From Nissolia schottii (lineage: Eukaryota; Streptophyta; Magnoliopsida; Fabales; Fabaceae): a stretch of DNA of 64,000 nt. Location: positions 49,562 to 113,561 of the forward strand of contig QANU01074831.1 in assembly GCA_003254905.1 (NCBI GenBank), written 5' to 3'. A program made the translations under genes and the position numbers. Below are positions 12,186 through 23,682 of the stretch, piece after piece (positions within the stretch are counted from its first letter, which is position 1; every line of letters starts with the position of its first letter). The notes beneath the pieces are model-generated. The model worked only from the letters and a program-made list of their open reading frames with translations, made no database searches and was not told where the DNA came from.

Positions 12186-13060
12186 TAAAACCTCAAGTTA
12201 GTCTCTCACAATTTTAAAATTGGACGAGTTAATCTCTTAAAAAAAACATTTTCGTGGTCCCTCACATTTCATTTAAGTGGATAAATTAGTCCTCTTAACC
12301 AACAGTTTTAATCAAATGATCAAAACCTTAGTTAGTATCAATGAGCTTCACAAAATGCACGATAAAAGACCCTCTATCTCTTATGTAAGCATGTTGAGGC
12401 CAAACTTGATACATGAAGTTTTTGTCCATAAAGACTAATTTGTTCACTTTAATAAAGTGTGAGGGACCATAATTTTTTTTTTCATTAGGAGACTAATTTA
12501 TCTACTTAAATGAAATATGATAGGAGTGTATGTCAGGTGGAATTTTGGGCGCTATTTGATTCGACTTGACGAACCCATCATTGGGTATCGGGTCGAGTGA
12601 GGGTGTTTTTGGGGATAAGACCCGACTTGACTCGAGTTGACGTTGGGTCAAGTGGGTTGGGCGTGTTCATTGGATTTTTTTTTGGTCTATACTTTTTGAG
12701 CCATTTTTTTTTACTATTTTTGAGCTATTTTTGGACTATTTTTTCATTTGTATTTTATTTATAACAAAACTATATATATTTAAAAAAATTATATTAACAT
12801 CACCCAACCTAGTAAGTAAGAGTATTTATTATTATTATTACTATTATTATTATTATTATTATTTTTTTAAAAAAAGCTGGGTTCGTCGGGTGGGTCCGAC
12901 ACCTGACCTTACAAAGGCTCGGGTTCATTGGGTTTTCACCCAGTGATCCAACTAACCCATTCGACACGACCCGAATGACTTTGGGTTGGTTGGTTTCGTC
13001 GGGTTCATCGGTTTGGTTCACCCAATGAACACCCCTAAATATGAGGGATCACATTAGTTA
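12186..13060. mobile_element. Degenerate inverted-repeat element, split by a younger insertion
   Basis: The left arm (12186-12300, motif GGTCCCTCACATTTCATTTA) is the complement of the right arm (12430-12520), which includes AAAGTGTGAGGGACCA. The right arm is interrupted at 12520 by the element at 12521-13036 and resumes at 13045. Class not determined. Confidence 0.4.
12521..13036. mobile_element. hAT-like MITE with 8-bp TSD
   Basis: Begins TAGGAGTGT and ends ACACCCCT, hAT-style termini. The 8-bp AAATATGA is duplicated at 12513-12520 and 13037-13044. Inside are CGGGT-type GC-rich segments and an (ATT)n run at about 12825-12862. It has no transposase and is nested in the degenerate element at 12186-13060. 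Confidence 0.65.
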
Positions 13061-13632
13061 AAAATGAACAAACCAGATAGTATATAATATAGGAGGAGGC
13101 ATATACTCATTGTCTTTAGATTTTAGATCAATATTTAGTGTTTGATCTGCTATTTTGTATCTCAATTAGCTCATTCATTTAAAACTCCTTCGATTTTTGG
13201 TTCTTCCTTCTTTTTTTTGGGTGAACTCATACCAATAACAATGATTAATCCCCTCACAGTAATTGAGCACAAACGAAGTGGTAAACTGTTGGTCACAAAG
13301 TGAACTACCATCATACAACACCTCATGGTTATGTTATTGGTTCTTCCTAACCTCCTATCTCGACAAGTGTTATCAGAGTTGCTAATTTGACTCTACCCAA
13401 ATATTTGAAGTTTATTTACAGCAATCCATTTTGTGCTCGAGGTGGTCTCAACTCTTCTTGGAGTATTGATCTAGATTTTGTGTCTAGTTGTGCCATGAAT
13501 ACTCATAAGAGCTTCCACCAAATGGAGAACACACGTGGGAGCTCACCATGTTAGACCTCACATTTGAGGGAAGAGAATGTTGGAATTTCATGTGTGAGTG
13601 ATGAACTCCCACATTAGTTGAGAATTAACTAA

Positions 13633-14156
13633 TGTTGTGTTTGGATGAGATATTTTTAAATTTCAAAGAACTTGGAATGCAGAGAAATTTAAATGATTGA
13701 ATTGAATTCATTTCATTTTAATTTTATTTTTATTTTGATAAGTCATTTATATTACTTCATTTATAAAATATATTTAGATAATGAAATTATATTACTTATT
13801 TGGGTGGACATCAAACAATATCTGACAGGTAGTGGCCCACAACGGTCAACCAATGACCATCACGGGGTTGACCATAGACTGGTTGTGGCCGATCGGTGAC
13901 CAATGGTAGAGGATGAATGGTGGTAGACTTTGAGAATGAGAGAGTTAAAGACAATAAATAGAGACGAAAATTTTTAGAATTTTTTGTGAAGAAAAAGAAA
14001 ATGAAATTAACTCTTTTAAAATAGAAAAAATAACTAAAAAAAGTACTTATTCATAAATTTTCCATTTGATATCCAAATAAAGAATCCTATAATAAATCAA
14101 TTAAAATGCTCTAAAAATTACATTATCCTTTGAAAATACTCATTCCAAACACAACC
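13633..14156. mobile_element. PIF/Harbinger-type MITE
   Basis: Ends TGTTGTGTTTGGATGAG and, complemented, GGTTGTGTTTGGAATGAG. The 3-bp TAA lies on both sides (13630-13632 and 14157-14159). 524 bp, no transposase. Just upstream (13570-13620) is a TGTTGGAATTTC motif like the start of a Copia LTR, too short to call. Confidence 0.65.
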
Positions 14157-14199
14157 TAAGTATAATAGGTGAGGAACTTGTGTCATTGTCTTAAGGATG

Positions 14200-17100
14200 A
14201 AATTTCATTAATTACTTTAAAATAGTAACCAATTTTCTTATAAAGGGAATTGATTTAAATCGACTCGTGTAAAAAAATTTAATCTTTTAAAAATGGGAGT
14301 CAATTTAAAGCAACTCCTGTGTATTATATCTAAAATCATATATAAAAATAAAAGTACATGTTCAGTTGTAATGTGTACCAAAGTTTATGTTTTTTGTGTG
14401 AGTTAGACAAAGTAATGTTTCATTTGCTTGATATGCTTTTTATGGATGACTTGTTATTTGCTTTGTCATTTTTTTTAAAGTTGTTGTTAGTACAAGTTGT
14501 TAATTTATTCTTTGTTCATTCCTAAACAAATTAGTCATAAATAAATAACAAACTCAACAAAATGAATCGCATAATAAAGTACAATACATAAAGTTACGCT
14601 AAAGTTACATAAAGTTACATTAAAGTTACAAAATAATATACACAACTAAAATAATCCTAAACTATTTATCTGCGGCATCATTGTGTCGACCTCTAGGGAC
14701 ATGGTATTTTCCTCACGTGTGGCACGTCGGTGTGAACCTCAGATGATTGGAGCAACGTGGATGTTGCTGCGGAGCTCCCCCTGGGCACCGTCATCACCCT
14801 GTGATGAGCTTGAAGGAGGAGACGCTGCCTACTCCAAGGCACCAAGGAGATCCCGCTCTGTCGTGAGTGCTAGACCCAACACTTGATGGGGGGATGTCAG
14901 CAAGAATCGTCAAACTAGCTCCACATCCTCCTTGGTGCCCAAGAACATTTCCTCCCAGAGTGGTGCACCCGACGTTTGCAACTAAGGTCGATAGACATCG
15001 CCCACTGGAGTTTGCGGCTCTGGCGAGAAAACCTTACCTAAAGTCAATCCAGTGTCAACCTGCCCTGACCCCGAAGCATACAATGTTGATGTAATAACAA
15101 ATCTAGGATACACCTCCTGGTGTTGCCAAAACCCCGTTAACACCTCCCTTCTTGCATAGTTACTGCTCGAAGCACCACCATACTCTACAGGGTGACTGTT
15201 AGAACCACCATCCATTGATTGGGTTGACTCATCATCGTGACCGGCATCCGCATATGGCTATTGCTAAGGGGCTTGTCACCTACAGGAATATCAAAGTTAA
15301 AATCATTGGGATGTTCCTACTTGCGTTGGGATGCATGTGTCTGTCCCCTCTGCCTAACTAGTAGTGTATGCCAGTCAGTAGCAGAAGTAGGAACTACAAC
15401 TAGAGGTGGTGCTTCGTGAGCCTCGTGAGGAACATCGCCTGGAAACCCCCTTAGTGCTTGCTTAATATCCTTGGGAGTAAACCATAGAAACCTCTGCGTC
15501 GAGTCCCCATACCACTGAAAGTACTAGAGGGAAGACATGGGGTTTGCAGATAGGGAGTTCGACACTATCCTATCTACATGAGTATCCCATGCTTCATGCC
15601 ATCTCGCATGAAATACACGCCATTTGGTCCCTTCAGCCCCCTTTTGCATCCTTTGCATGTAGCTGGTCGATGTCAATCGGGAGGCGAGATATCCACTAGG
15701 CACCATTGAACTATCGAACCACACGGTTCATGTGGTGCCGCTCAATGACAGAAAAGAAGATAAGGGTGGTATTTGATGCCCATACCGCCTGCTCGTCGTA
15801 TATTCACCTAGGTATCATCGCATGAACAATTGGATCATTATACGACTTCCAAATAAACTACAAAATTAAAATGAAACATATTTTAAACTCAGCCATAAAC
15901 TAACGTATCATAATGAATTGATAATTGGAAACATAGAAAGGCAATTTGTTTGGCTTACACCATATATGCCAAGCTAGTCAAGCTGGTCACGATAATCTAC
16001 GAGTCAAGCCTCCTTCAATGGCTTAGTGTTCATCTTACCATAACATCATCTATACAACAAAAATACAATTTCATGTTAGAAATCAATAATTCAAATAAAT
16101 TAATATTCATCAACTAACAAAATAAACTAAAACTTTTATCGTACGTACCCTGTAGCCAATGGGAACATAATATGTCTATCGGGACGGGCTAACTGAGGCA
16201 TTCTCATCCATGCCCATATGTGTAGCAGCGTAACACAGTCTCCAAACTCAGTCATAGTAGATTTGGTGGCATGGCACATCTCCCGATACAACTGTTCTAG
16301 GACTGCTGACCCCTACTTGTATGTCCCTATCTCTATCAAGTCTTCAAGCAGCGGGATAAACTTTAGGTGCACCTGGTTCTTTGATTTGTCACACAAGAGG
16401 ACACCTTTGAGCATGAATAGAATGTACAATCGAGTGCACCACAAACTCATCAATTGGTTTGCTTGTCCTTATTGGGTCAATCAAATGAACAAGTTTTGGG
16501 CCCACTTAAGGTAGATAGTGGATCCCTTTCAGGACTGTTGACGGGGACTTCTCTGAGCAGCTCCTGACACAACATTGGCACAACGCCCACTAGCTCCTGC
16601 CTTAAAAGTGATTTGCCCAATCTCTAGTCCATCTGGTAGTAGCCCGACCTTCAACGAGAAGGCCGAGTATCACTGCAACGTCCTGCAGCGTGACCACACA
16701 CTCTCCATATGGTAGATGAAAAGTATGGGTCTCAGGACGCCACCTCTCTATCAGGGCACTGATCAATTCCCCGTCGTACTATAATGCTGGCATGCTACGC
16801 ACAATATCCCAGAATCTGGTATCCAACAGTCCTTGTGCTCATGAAAATTAGCGTATTGTCAAGTCTCTAACACACGAGCCTACAAAATTACATAAAAAAG
16901 AAATGGTATTCAGACTAATTACGCTCATAACAAGTGACTCAAAATAAAATTGATGACAACTATAGCATTCAAGTTCCCAAAAACTCTATAGATCTAGCAT
17001 ATAATTTATCAATCTACAATAACTTTATCGATCTAACATTCAAGTTCAATAAAATACTCATCCAATAACAACATTTTATCAATATACCACACAATTTATC

Positions 17101-17640
17101 TATTTATCTATAAATCTACGCTACCATTTTTTACCTACACTAACCTAACATTTGTCTTATCAATCTACCCTACATTTTAATTATTAATGTATAAATCTAT
17201 AAATCTAATATTGAAGGCATTTCATCAAACACTTCACTTGTACTAAAAGTGTTGATAATTTCTACAACACCAGCATAAATAGAAACACAAAAATATTGTG
17301 ATAAAAATATCTACGTACCTGGATGTTCACTTGAGGTTGGATGTAGTTGTCCTCGCTCAAACGCATCAAATTTGTACCTTCCATTGCACTACGAACCAAA
17401 AAATCAACCCCATAAGATTTTTAGAGCGAGAAAGAGATTTTTAAGAGAGATGGAGAGTTTGAATTATGTAGGAGTCGGTTTAAACTGACTTCCATTTATA
17501 GGGCTCACACAAGAGTTGATTTAAATCGATTTCTGTTTCAAAAAATAATAATTATTATTATTTTAAATCGACTTCCTTTATAAGAAAATTAATTTAGTTT
17601 TGAAATAACTTTTAAATTGGTTCATTGTAGAAATTAGACA
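14200..17640. mobile_element. Inverted-repeat (probably Mutator-like) element carrying a PMD gene
   Basis: The left arm (about 14200-14330) and right arm (about 17460-17640) are complementary: AATTTTCTTATAAAGG followed by a TTTAAATCGACT motif on the left recurs inverted on the right. Between the arms lies a broken PMD gene on the minus strand. Length about 3.4 kb. I could not fix the outermost bases or find a clean target duplication, so class (MULE) is an inference from arm length and the PMD cargo. Confidence 0.5.
14982..17384 (-). pseudogene. Plant mobile domain (PMD, MAIN/MAIL1-like) pseudogene
   Basis: Starts with M-E-G-T-N-L-M-R at ATG 17384 and a GT donor after 17319. The next exon opens near 16880 but already has an in-frame TGA. 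Recognisable PMD blocks follow: [64 protein letters not shown] and the C-terminal FFSVIERHHMNRVVR near 15750. A Ser/Gly-rich tail ends near 14982. Several stops break the frame. These match proteins often labelled 'phosphatase 7 long form homologue', which really contain the aminotransferase-like PMD domain. PMD genes occur both as host genes and inside transposons; the flanking inverted arms favour the latter here. Confidence 0.75.
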
Positions 17641-18371
17641 ATTTTCATATTTTATTTAGATAAATTTTTTCACTGAACTTAATGTCCACACCATGTTTAG
17701 TGTTAAAAAGCATTTTTGAAAGAAAAAAGGGAAACAAATAAAAAAACCCCAACTTAGTCCTTTTAACGGTGGTTGCAGATGTACGTTGTTTTGATATCCT
17801 CCTTTATTTAAAAAAAAATCGAACTCTTCCAGAAGTTGAATTCTTTTAATTAAAGGAGGACATCAAAATGACATCGTTTAATCTCATGTGCGAGACACGT
17901 ACAAATGACGGTAACAATTGTTTTAACCAAAAAAAATTAATAGGATAAAAATTGAGAGGTATTAAGTTTGAAATTCATTTCCTGTGTATATATATATATA
18001 TATATATANTAAGCAAACAGCATATGCTTAGTTTTTGTGGAGGAGAAGAAAAGTGCACTCCAACCAATCAAATAACATGGCAATTATTATTACAGTTAAA
18101 TAAAAAAAACCAAGAAGAAGCGTTAGATAGGATGGTGTGGATTATTTTGGTCGTAAGATCCCAGAGATTTGGATAGGATAAAGTAAAATTTCAGGGAAAA
18201 ATTAAATAAACAAGAATTCAGTCCTCCATTCATTTGTGTGTTGGATTCACCACGCTCCATGACCATGCTCCAGCAGCAACATGATACAATCCCTTATCCA
18301 AAACACTAGTGTTTGTCCATGAGTTCCCAAAAAATCTGCAACTCGAAGAAGCAACACCTTCAGCACCATCC
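17641..18371. other. Upstream region of the first PPR gene
   Basis: Mostly AT-rich. Contains a TATA dinucleotide run at 17989-18008 with an unresolved base (N) at 18009. A short upstream ATG at 18269 opens a frame that stops before the PPR start. No confident promoter motif. Confidence 0.4.
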
Positions 18372-20156
18372 ATGACAACAGTTTCATCTGAATTCTTGCC
18401 ACATACCATCCCATTCAGGAACCACAACCACCTTAAGCACACTTTGCAGTACTCAAATCCCAACAAAACTGTTGTCACTTGCACGACCTCACTTCTGAAT
18501 GAAGGTAGCAGCAGCAAGAAGCCAAGAAGCAACAACAATAACAAGGGATATGTCAAGGTTTCTTCATCTTATGAGACAAGGGCAACAGCAAAACTTACCC
18601 AAAATTATGACTTTAGAGACACCCATCTCATGAAAGCCCTCAACAGGTCCTGCAAAGCAGGCAAGTACAATGAAGCCCTCTATTTTCTTCACCACATGGT
18701 CAACAAGGGCTACAAGCCAGATGTGATCCTCTGCACAAAGCTCATCAAGGGCTTGTTCAATTCCAAGAAAATCGAGAAGGCCATAAGGGTCATGGAGATT
18801 CTGGAGAAGCATGGCGACCCTGATGTGTTTGCCTACAATGCAGTGATAAGTGGGCTTTGCAAGGCAGATAGAACTGATGATGCAAACAAGGTGCTTGACA
18901 GAATGAAAAGGAGAGGTTTTGCACCTGATGTTGTTACATACAACATACTCATTGGGAATCTTTGTGGTAGGGGGAAGCTTGATTTGGCCCTGAAGGTCAT
19001 GGACCAGTTGCTGAATGATGAGTGCAAGCCGACGGTGATCACTTACACCATCTTGATTGAGGCAATGATCATTGAGGGTGGAATTGATGAGGCAATGAAG
19101 CTCTTGGATGAGATGCTTTCAAGGGGGCTTGAACCTGACATGTACACTTTCAATGCAATTGTTAGGGGCATGTGCAAGGAAGGGTTGGTGGACAGGGCCT
19201 TTGAGTTTGTTACAAGCACAAGTACTAAGGGTTGCGCCCCGGATGTGATATCCTACAATCTTTTGCTGAGGGGTCTCTTGAGTGAAGGCAAATGGGAGAG
19301 TGGTGAGAGGTTGATGGCTGATATGCTTGTTAAAGGCTGTGAGCCTAATGTTGTGACTCACAGCACTTTGATCAGCTTTCTGTGCCGCGATGGAAGGGTT
19401 GAGGAGGCGATGAATGTGTTGAAGGTTATGAAGGAAAAGGGGTTGACCCCTGATGCTTATAGCTATGATCCATTGATATCTGCATTCTGCAAAGAAGGCA
19501 GGGTGGATTTGGCCATAGGGTTCTTGGACATCATGATCTCAGATGGTTGCTTGCCCGATATCATCAGCTACAACACAATCCTAGCCACTCTTTGCAAGAA
19601 TGGGAAAGCTGATGAGGCCTTGAACATCTTTGAGAAGCTCGGTGAAGTGGGGTGTCCTCCAAATGCAAGCTCTTACAACACAATCTTCAGTGCACTTTGG
19701 AGTAGTGGGGACAAGATTAGGGCATTGGGGATGATCTTGGAGATGTTAGGCAAAGGCATTGACCCTGATGGGATAACATATAACTCACTCATATCTTGCT
19801 TGTGCAGGGATGGATTGGTGGATGAGGCAATTGGGTTGTTGGTGGACATGGAAAATAGCAAGTGTAAGCCTAATGTTATTAGTTACAACATTGTTCTTCT
19901 TGGTCTGTGCAAAGTGCAGAGAGTCATAGATGCCATTGAGGTGCTGGCTGCCATGGTTGATAAAGGGTGCCAGCCAAATGAAACTACCTACACATTGTTG
20001 ATTGAGGGGATTGGTTTCGCCGGATGGCGAAATGATGCGATGGAGCTGGCAAATTCCCTTGTTAGTATAGATGTCATTTCTGAAGATTCATTCAAACGTT
20101 TGTACAAAACATTTCCCATGCTTGATGTGTACAAAGAGCTCACTTTATCTGATTAA
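18372..20156 (+). CDS. P-class PPR protein, probably plastid-targeted (At3g04760-like)
   Basis: An intronless 594-residue protein. PPR proteins bind organellar RNA one base per 35-residue helical repeat and act in stability, splicing or translation. The first ATG in frame is 18372; the reading frame is open further upstream, but only from a GTG. The first ~70 residues are rich in Ser, Thr, Asn and basic residues with few acids, as in an organellar transit peptide. About 13 tandem PPR motifs follow, each with the usual pattern, for example PDVVTYNILIGNLCGRGKLD and PDVISYNLLLRGLLSEGKWE. There is no E, DYW or SMR domain, so it is P class and not an obvious editing factor. Wording and length closely resemble Arabidopsis At3g04760 (about 600 residues). 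Target RNA unknown. Confidence 0.93.
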   Translation: MTTVSSEFLPHTIPFRNHNHLKHTLQYSNPNKTVVTCTTSLLNEGSSSKKPRSNNNNKGYVKVSSSYETRATAKLTQNYDFRDTHLMKALNRSCKAGKYNEALYFLHHMVNKGYKPDVILCTKLIKGLFNSKKIEKAIRVMEILEKHGDPDVFAYNAVISGLCKADRTDDANKVLDRMKRRGFAPDVVTYNILIGNLCGRGKLDLALKVMDQLLNDECKPTVITYTILIEAMIIEGGIDEAMKLLDEMLSRGLEPDMYTFNAIVRGMCKEGLVDRAFEFVTSTSTKGCAPDVISYNLLLRGLLSEGKWESGERLMADMLVKGCEPNVVTHSTLISFLCRDGRVEEAMNVLKVMKEKGLTPDAYSYDPLISAFCKEGRVDLAIGFLDIMISDGCLPDIISYNTILATLCKNGKADEALNIFEKLGEVGCPPNASSYNTIFSALWSSGDKIRALGMILEMLGKGIDPDGITYNSLISCLCRDGLVDEAIGLLVDMENSKCKPNVISYNIVLLGLCKVQRVIDAIEVLAAMVDKGCQPNETTYTLLIEGIGFAGWRNDAMELANSLVSIDVISEDSFKRLYKTFPMLDVYKELTLSD

Positions 20157-21915
20157 ACTGAATTCTTGATAATAAAACTGATTTTTGTTCTGCTCGATTC
20201 TACGAGACCTCCTTTAAGTTGAATTTATAGCTTTCTGTTTGAAGTTTGAAAGGAACATGTGCATTACTTCTGATCAGGGTGCTGTCAAATTGAATCCTGT
20301 TGCCTGAAAAATATGCATAAAGCTTGTACACAATTGATACCCAACGGCTTATACAGAAATTTTTCCAGTGATGAAATTTACACTGAAATTGTGCAGTATG
20401 AAAAGTTATGCTTTTAAGTGAATATCATTACTTCACCTGGAAACAAATGATTAAAGTTTATGCAATTATTAAAATAACGAGTTACTATTAAGTGATTAGA
20501 AGTTACAGATGCATTAAGAGCATGTAAGCAAACAGTTAAATACTTCTCAAAATCTGCGGCATGTGCTTTTAATAACTAAGGCGATTGTTAGGTTAATTAT
20601 GCACTGGCATATTTGAAGGATTAACAAGCAATGATGCACTTACTGTGTTACTCTTTTCCTTCCTCATTTGGTGGAGTAAGGATTCTTCGACTTCAACACT
20701 TACTAAACGAAAATATGATTGTATCGTTACATAAAAACATTTATTTGCCCTACCCAAAAAAATAAAAACCATTTGTATTTTGATCGATCTTGCATTAGGA
20801 TTGAGGTCACAAGCTGCACAAAGCCAAATTTGAACCGACAGCACAAGCTCCAAAATTACTGTTTCTTCCACAGAAACTTTAAACATCTTTGAGCATACCT
20901 TTTACATCCCTAATCTTCTAATATCAAATGCATGTATGCATCATAATAACTGAGTTCAATCCATAGATGGTAAGCAATGCTGATACATAGACTACAACTG
21001 GCCAATAGAAACGAACCTAATACTGCTAAAACCATCATTTTATCTAAATACTAGACAGAAGTCCCAAACAAATTCAAAATCAGCAAAACTGTAGAAGGGA
21101 GAAAAAAAAAACTTGACAAGAAGATGAATTCTTCCAACTTCAACTACCGAAACTATTTCATGCTGAGTGACTGAATTAGCCGCGATACTGTTGGACCTTG
21201 CAGTTCATAGGTGAGTATCTGTCAAAACTTCTGGACAACTTTTCCTGGCATTGGCGAATCACACAGCAAAATTAGCAAGTCTTAAACATGAAAGCTGCAC
21301 ATTACAAGTAACTGAATTTTTTAAAGCCTGCTACACATACCAAAGGCATTTCATTTGTTGTCAGAACACACCAATACACTACAGTTTTAGCAAGGTCAGC
21401 TATGGTGATTGTAAATTGTGCTTACTTTAGTAAAATATAATAATACTTAAGATGATTAACTATCATCAGTGTATACATGAAAGGAACAATGTAAATTACA
21501 ACCTCCCCGAAGAAAATGGAAATGCAGTTGAAGCACGTAACATAGTAACAGGCTTTATTTTGTTAGAATAGTTGTAAAGGTAGCTGCATCATAATAAGAA
21601 ATGGCACAAACTGGAAGCCCAAAAATTATGGAGGTAGCCAACACAGTATTGAACAAATGGTTGAACAGCTCTCACAAAAATGGAACCAGATCCTTTTCCG
21701 TACGGGAAAAGGCTCTGCTACCCAAGTTTCCTCTGTCTCTTTCTATCCTGATTAAAAAGAAACACGGAGAACTTGGGGAGCATGACACTATTCCAAACAT
21801 AGGAGAATCCAAATCACACGAACAAAAATAAGATTAAAAATTACCTGATAGGAATGCATCATCTGTACATGGCTAGAAGTATTAAACTGGGCCATTCTTT
21901 ATGTGCTAACGCCAG
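20157..21915. other. Region between convergent PPR genes (3' UTRs and spacer)
   Basis: Lies between the stop codons of two convergent genes. An AATAAA occurs at 20171-20176, very close to the upstream stop. No protein similarity is seen in the short frames at 20593-20886 or 21601-21831. No repeats of note. Confidence 0.5.
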
Positions 21916-23682
21916 CTAACTCAACATGGTTTCATTTTTTAGAATCCTCCATTTGATCAACCATTGATGCAAATCGTTAGCCTCTTTTACCATACCTTCA
22001 TCGGCAACAGCTTTAACCAAAGTAGAATATATCCCAACATCTGGCTTGCATTGACCTCTTACCATCAAATCTAGAGCTTGAATTGCAATATCAACCTTCC
22101 TTTGTTTACATAATCCAAGGATCACATGTTTATAAGCAGCATCCTTAATCTTTTGATCTGTCTTATGCATCAACTTTAATATCTGCACAGCCTCCTCAAG
22201 TTGGTCCACACCACAAAACCCCCAAGTCAAACAACTGTGAGTAATTTCATCAGGAGTGATTCCTTTTTTCACCATTTCATCATACAACTGTTTTGCTAAC
22301 TCCATTGATCCAATTTTTGTCAACCCATCAATTGCAATATTATAGGTGACCAAACCCGGAGAACATCTCGTACCTGCCAATAAGTGAAGTAACCGGATGC
22401 CCTCGTCCATAAAACCTTCTTTACACAAAGCCCTTAGAAGAGTATTGTAAGTTATAATGTCCGGTGAACAGTTTTCAGAAACCATTGTACAGTAGAAGCT
22501 TATGGCACGATCCACAAGTCCAGATTTACATAAACCATTGAGCAGAATATTGTAAGTAACCACTGTAGGAGGACAGGAAGTCTCATTCATAATCTTCAGA
22601 ATCTCATCAACTTCATCCCAATAACCATCGTTACTAAGAGAATGAATAAGAGTATTGTATGTCACAGAATTGGGCTGCATCCCATGGGATAGAAGATTAT
22701 AAATAACCAATGCTGCATCCTCATATTTCCCTTGTTTAGAAGTGAAATTTACAAGAGAGTTGTACGTAATGATATCGGGATAGCAGCCTTCCTTCGCTAT
22801 ATCTTCCAGTACTTCTAGTGCTTGAGCAGCTCCACAATTTCTGCACATCAGCTCAATAAGCACCGTATAGGTTATCAGATAAGGAGGGCACCCTTTTCTC
22901 AACTGTTCCTTCCAGAAAGTAACCGCCTCATTGGAATTTCCTTTATCAAATATGCAGCGAATTATTGTATTATACGTAATCGCATCTGGCGAGCAGCCAC
23001 TAAAACTCATATCTTCTACCAGCTTAACAGCTGAACTTAAACGACCTTTTTTACACAGGCCACCAATAACCATGTTGTATGTAATTGTATCAGGAACACC
23101 ACCAGACATGATCATTATGTTCATGATTCTACAAGCTTTTTCTAGCAGACCGATTCTGACAAAGCCTCGAATCAAATTTGTACAACAAGGGAAATGGGGT
23201 ACTTGGCTGTTACGTGACATAATATCAATCAACCTTGCTGCAACTGTTAACTTTCCCTTCCTGCAGAGATCCTGAAGAATTCTATTGTTGGCCTTCTCGT
23301 TGTTGCTGACAAATGGTCCATTTGGTGATGAAGTTGGAGACTTTGTAGACTTGTTTGAATCCACTAGTTCACTGGATTTGCTCTCATCAGAATAACTTTC
23401 AAAGGCCCAATCTCTATGGTCAACTTGATCAACTCTATCAATTAAAGCACTTCCCCGAAAACTTCTACACAGCAATCCTCTCGGTGGTGAACGACAATTA
23501 GCTGTACCGAAGTATTTGCCAAAACTAATTCGACGAAGGGAAGACATTTTTCTTGAAGTTAAACAATGATCAAAGGCAAAACCAGAACTCCAAATACAAC
23601 CATCTTGTTTGTTATGCCTGTGCACACAATTTGAAGAGTGGAAGCTGAAAATATTATTGCGCAAAGTAACTACATGTCCCAT
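21916..23682 (-). CDS. P-class PPR protein (At1g08610-like)
   Basis: An intronless 588-residue protein starting at ATG 23682. The N-terminal ~130 residues carry many Arg and Ser and look like an organellar transit region. From about residue 135 there are about 12 PPR repeats, such as GVPDTITYNMVIGGLCKKGR, SPDAITYNTIIRCIFDKGN and YPDIITYNSLVNFTSKQGKY. It ends soon after the last repeat with no E or DYW extension. Motif order and C-terminus (QWLIKWRILK) match my recollection of Arabidopsis At1g08610 (about 560 residues). It faces the other PPR gene tail to tail across 1.8 kb; the two are distinct lineages rather than a recent tandem pair. Role: sequence-specific RNA binding in plastid or mitochondrion; target unknown. 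Confidence 0.93.
   Translation of the reverse strand: MGHVVTLRNNIFSFHSSNCVHRHNKQDGCIWSSGFAFDHCLTSRKMSSLRRISFGKYFGTANCRSPPRGLLCRSFRGSALIDRVDQVDHRDWAFESYSDESKSSELVDSNKSTKSPTSSPNGPFVSNNEKANNRILQDLCRKGKLTVAARLIDIMSRNSQVPHFPCCTNLIRGFVRIGLLEKACRIMNIMIMSGGVPDTITYNMVIGGLCKKGRLSSAVKLVEDMSFSGCSPDAITYNTIIRCIFDKGNSNEAVTFWKEQLRKGCPPYLITYTVLIELMCRNCGAAQALEVLEDIAKEGCYPDIITYNSLVNFTSKQGKYEDAALVIYNLLSHGMQPNSVTYNTLIHSLSNDGYWDEVDEILKIMNETSCPPTVVTYNILLNGLCKSGLVDRAISFYCTMVSENCSPDIITYNTLLRALCKEGFMDEGIRLLHLLAGTRCSPGLVTYNIAIDGLTKIGSMELAKQLYDEMVKKGITPDEITHSCLTWGFCGVDQLEEAVQILKLMHKTDQKIKDAAYKHVILGLCKQRKVDIAIQALDLMVRGQCKPDVGIYSTLVKAVADEGMVKEANDLHQWLIKWRILKNETMLS

Noticed and set aside
18309..18371. N-terminal extension of the first PPR gene from a GTG
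   Set aside because: A plant nuclear gene should start at ATG; the first in-frame ATG is 18372 and gives a transit-peptide-like N-terminus.
22822..23275. Plus-strand frames opposite the second PPR gene
   Set aside because: Antisense shadows of strongly conserved PPR repeats.
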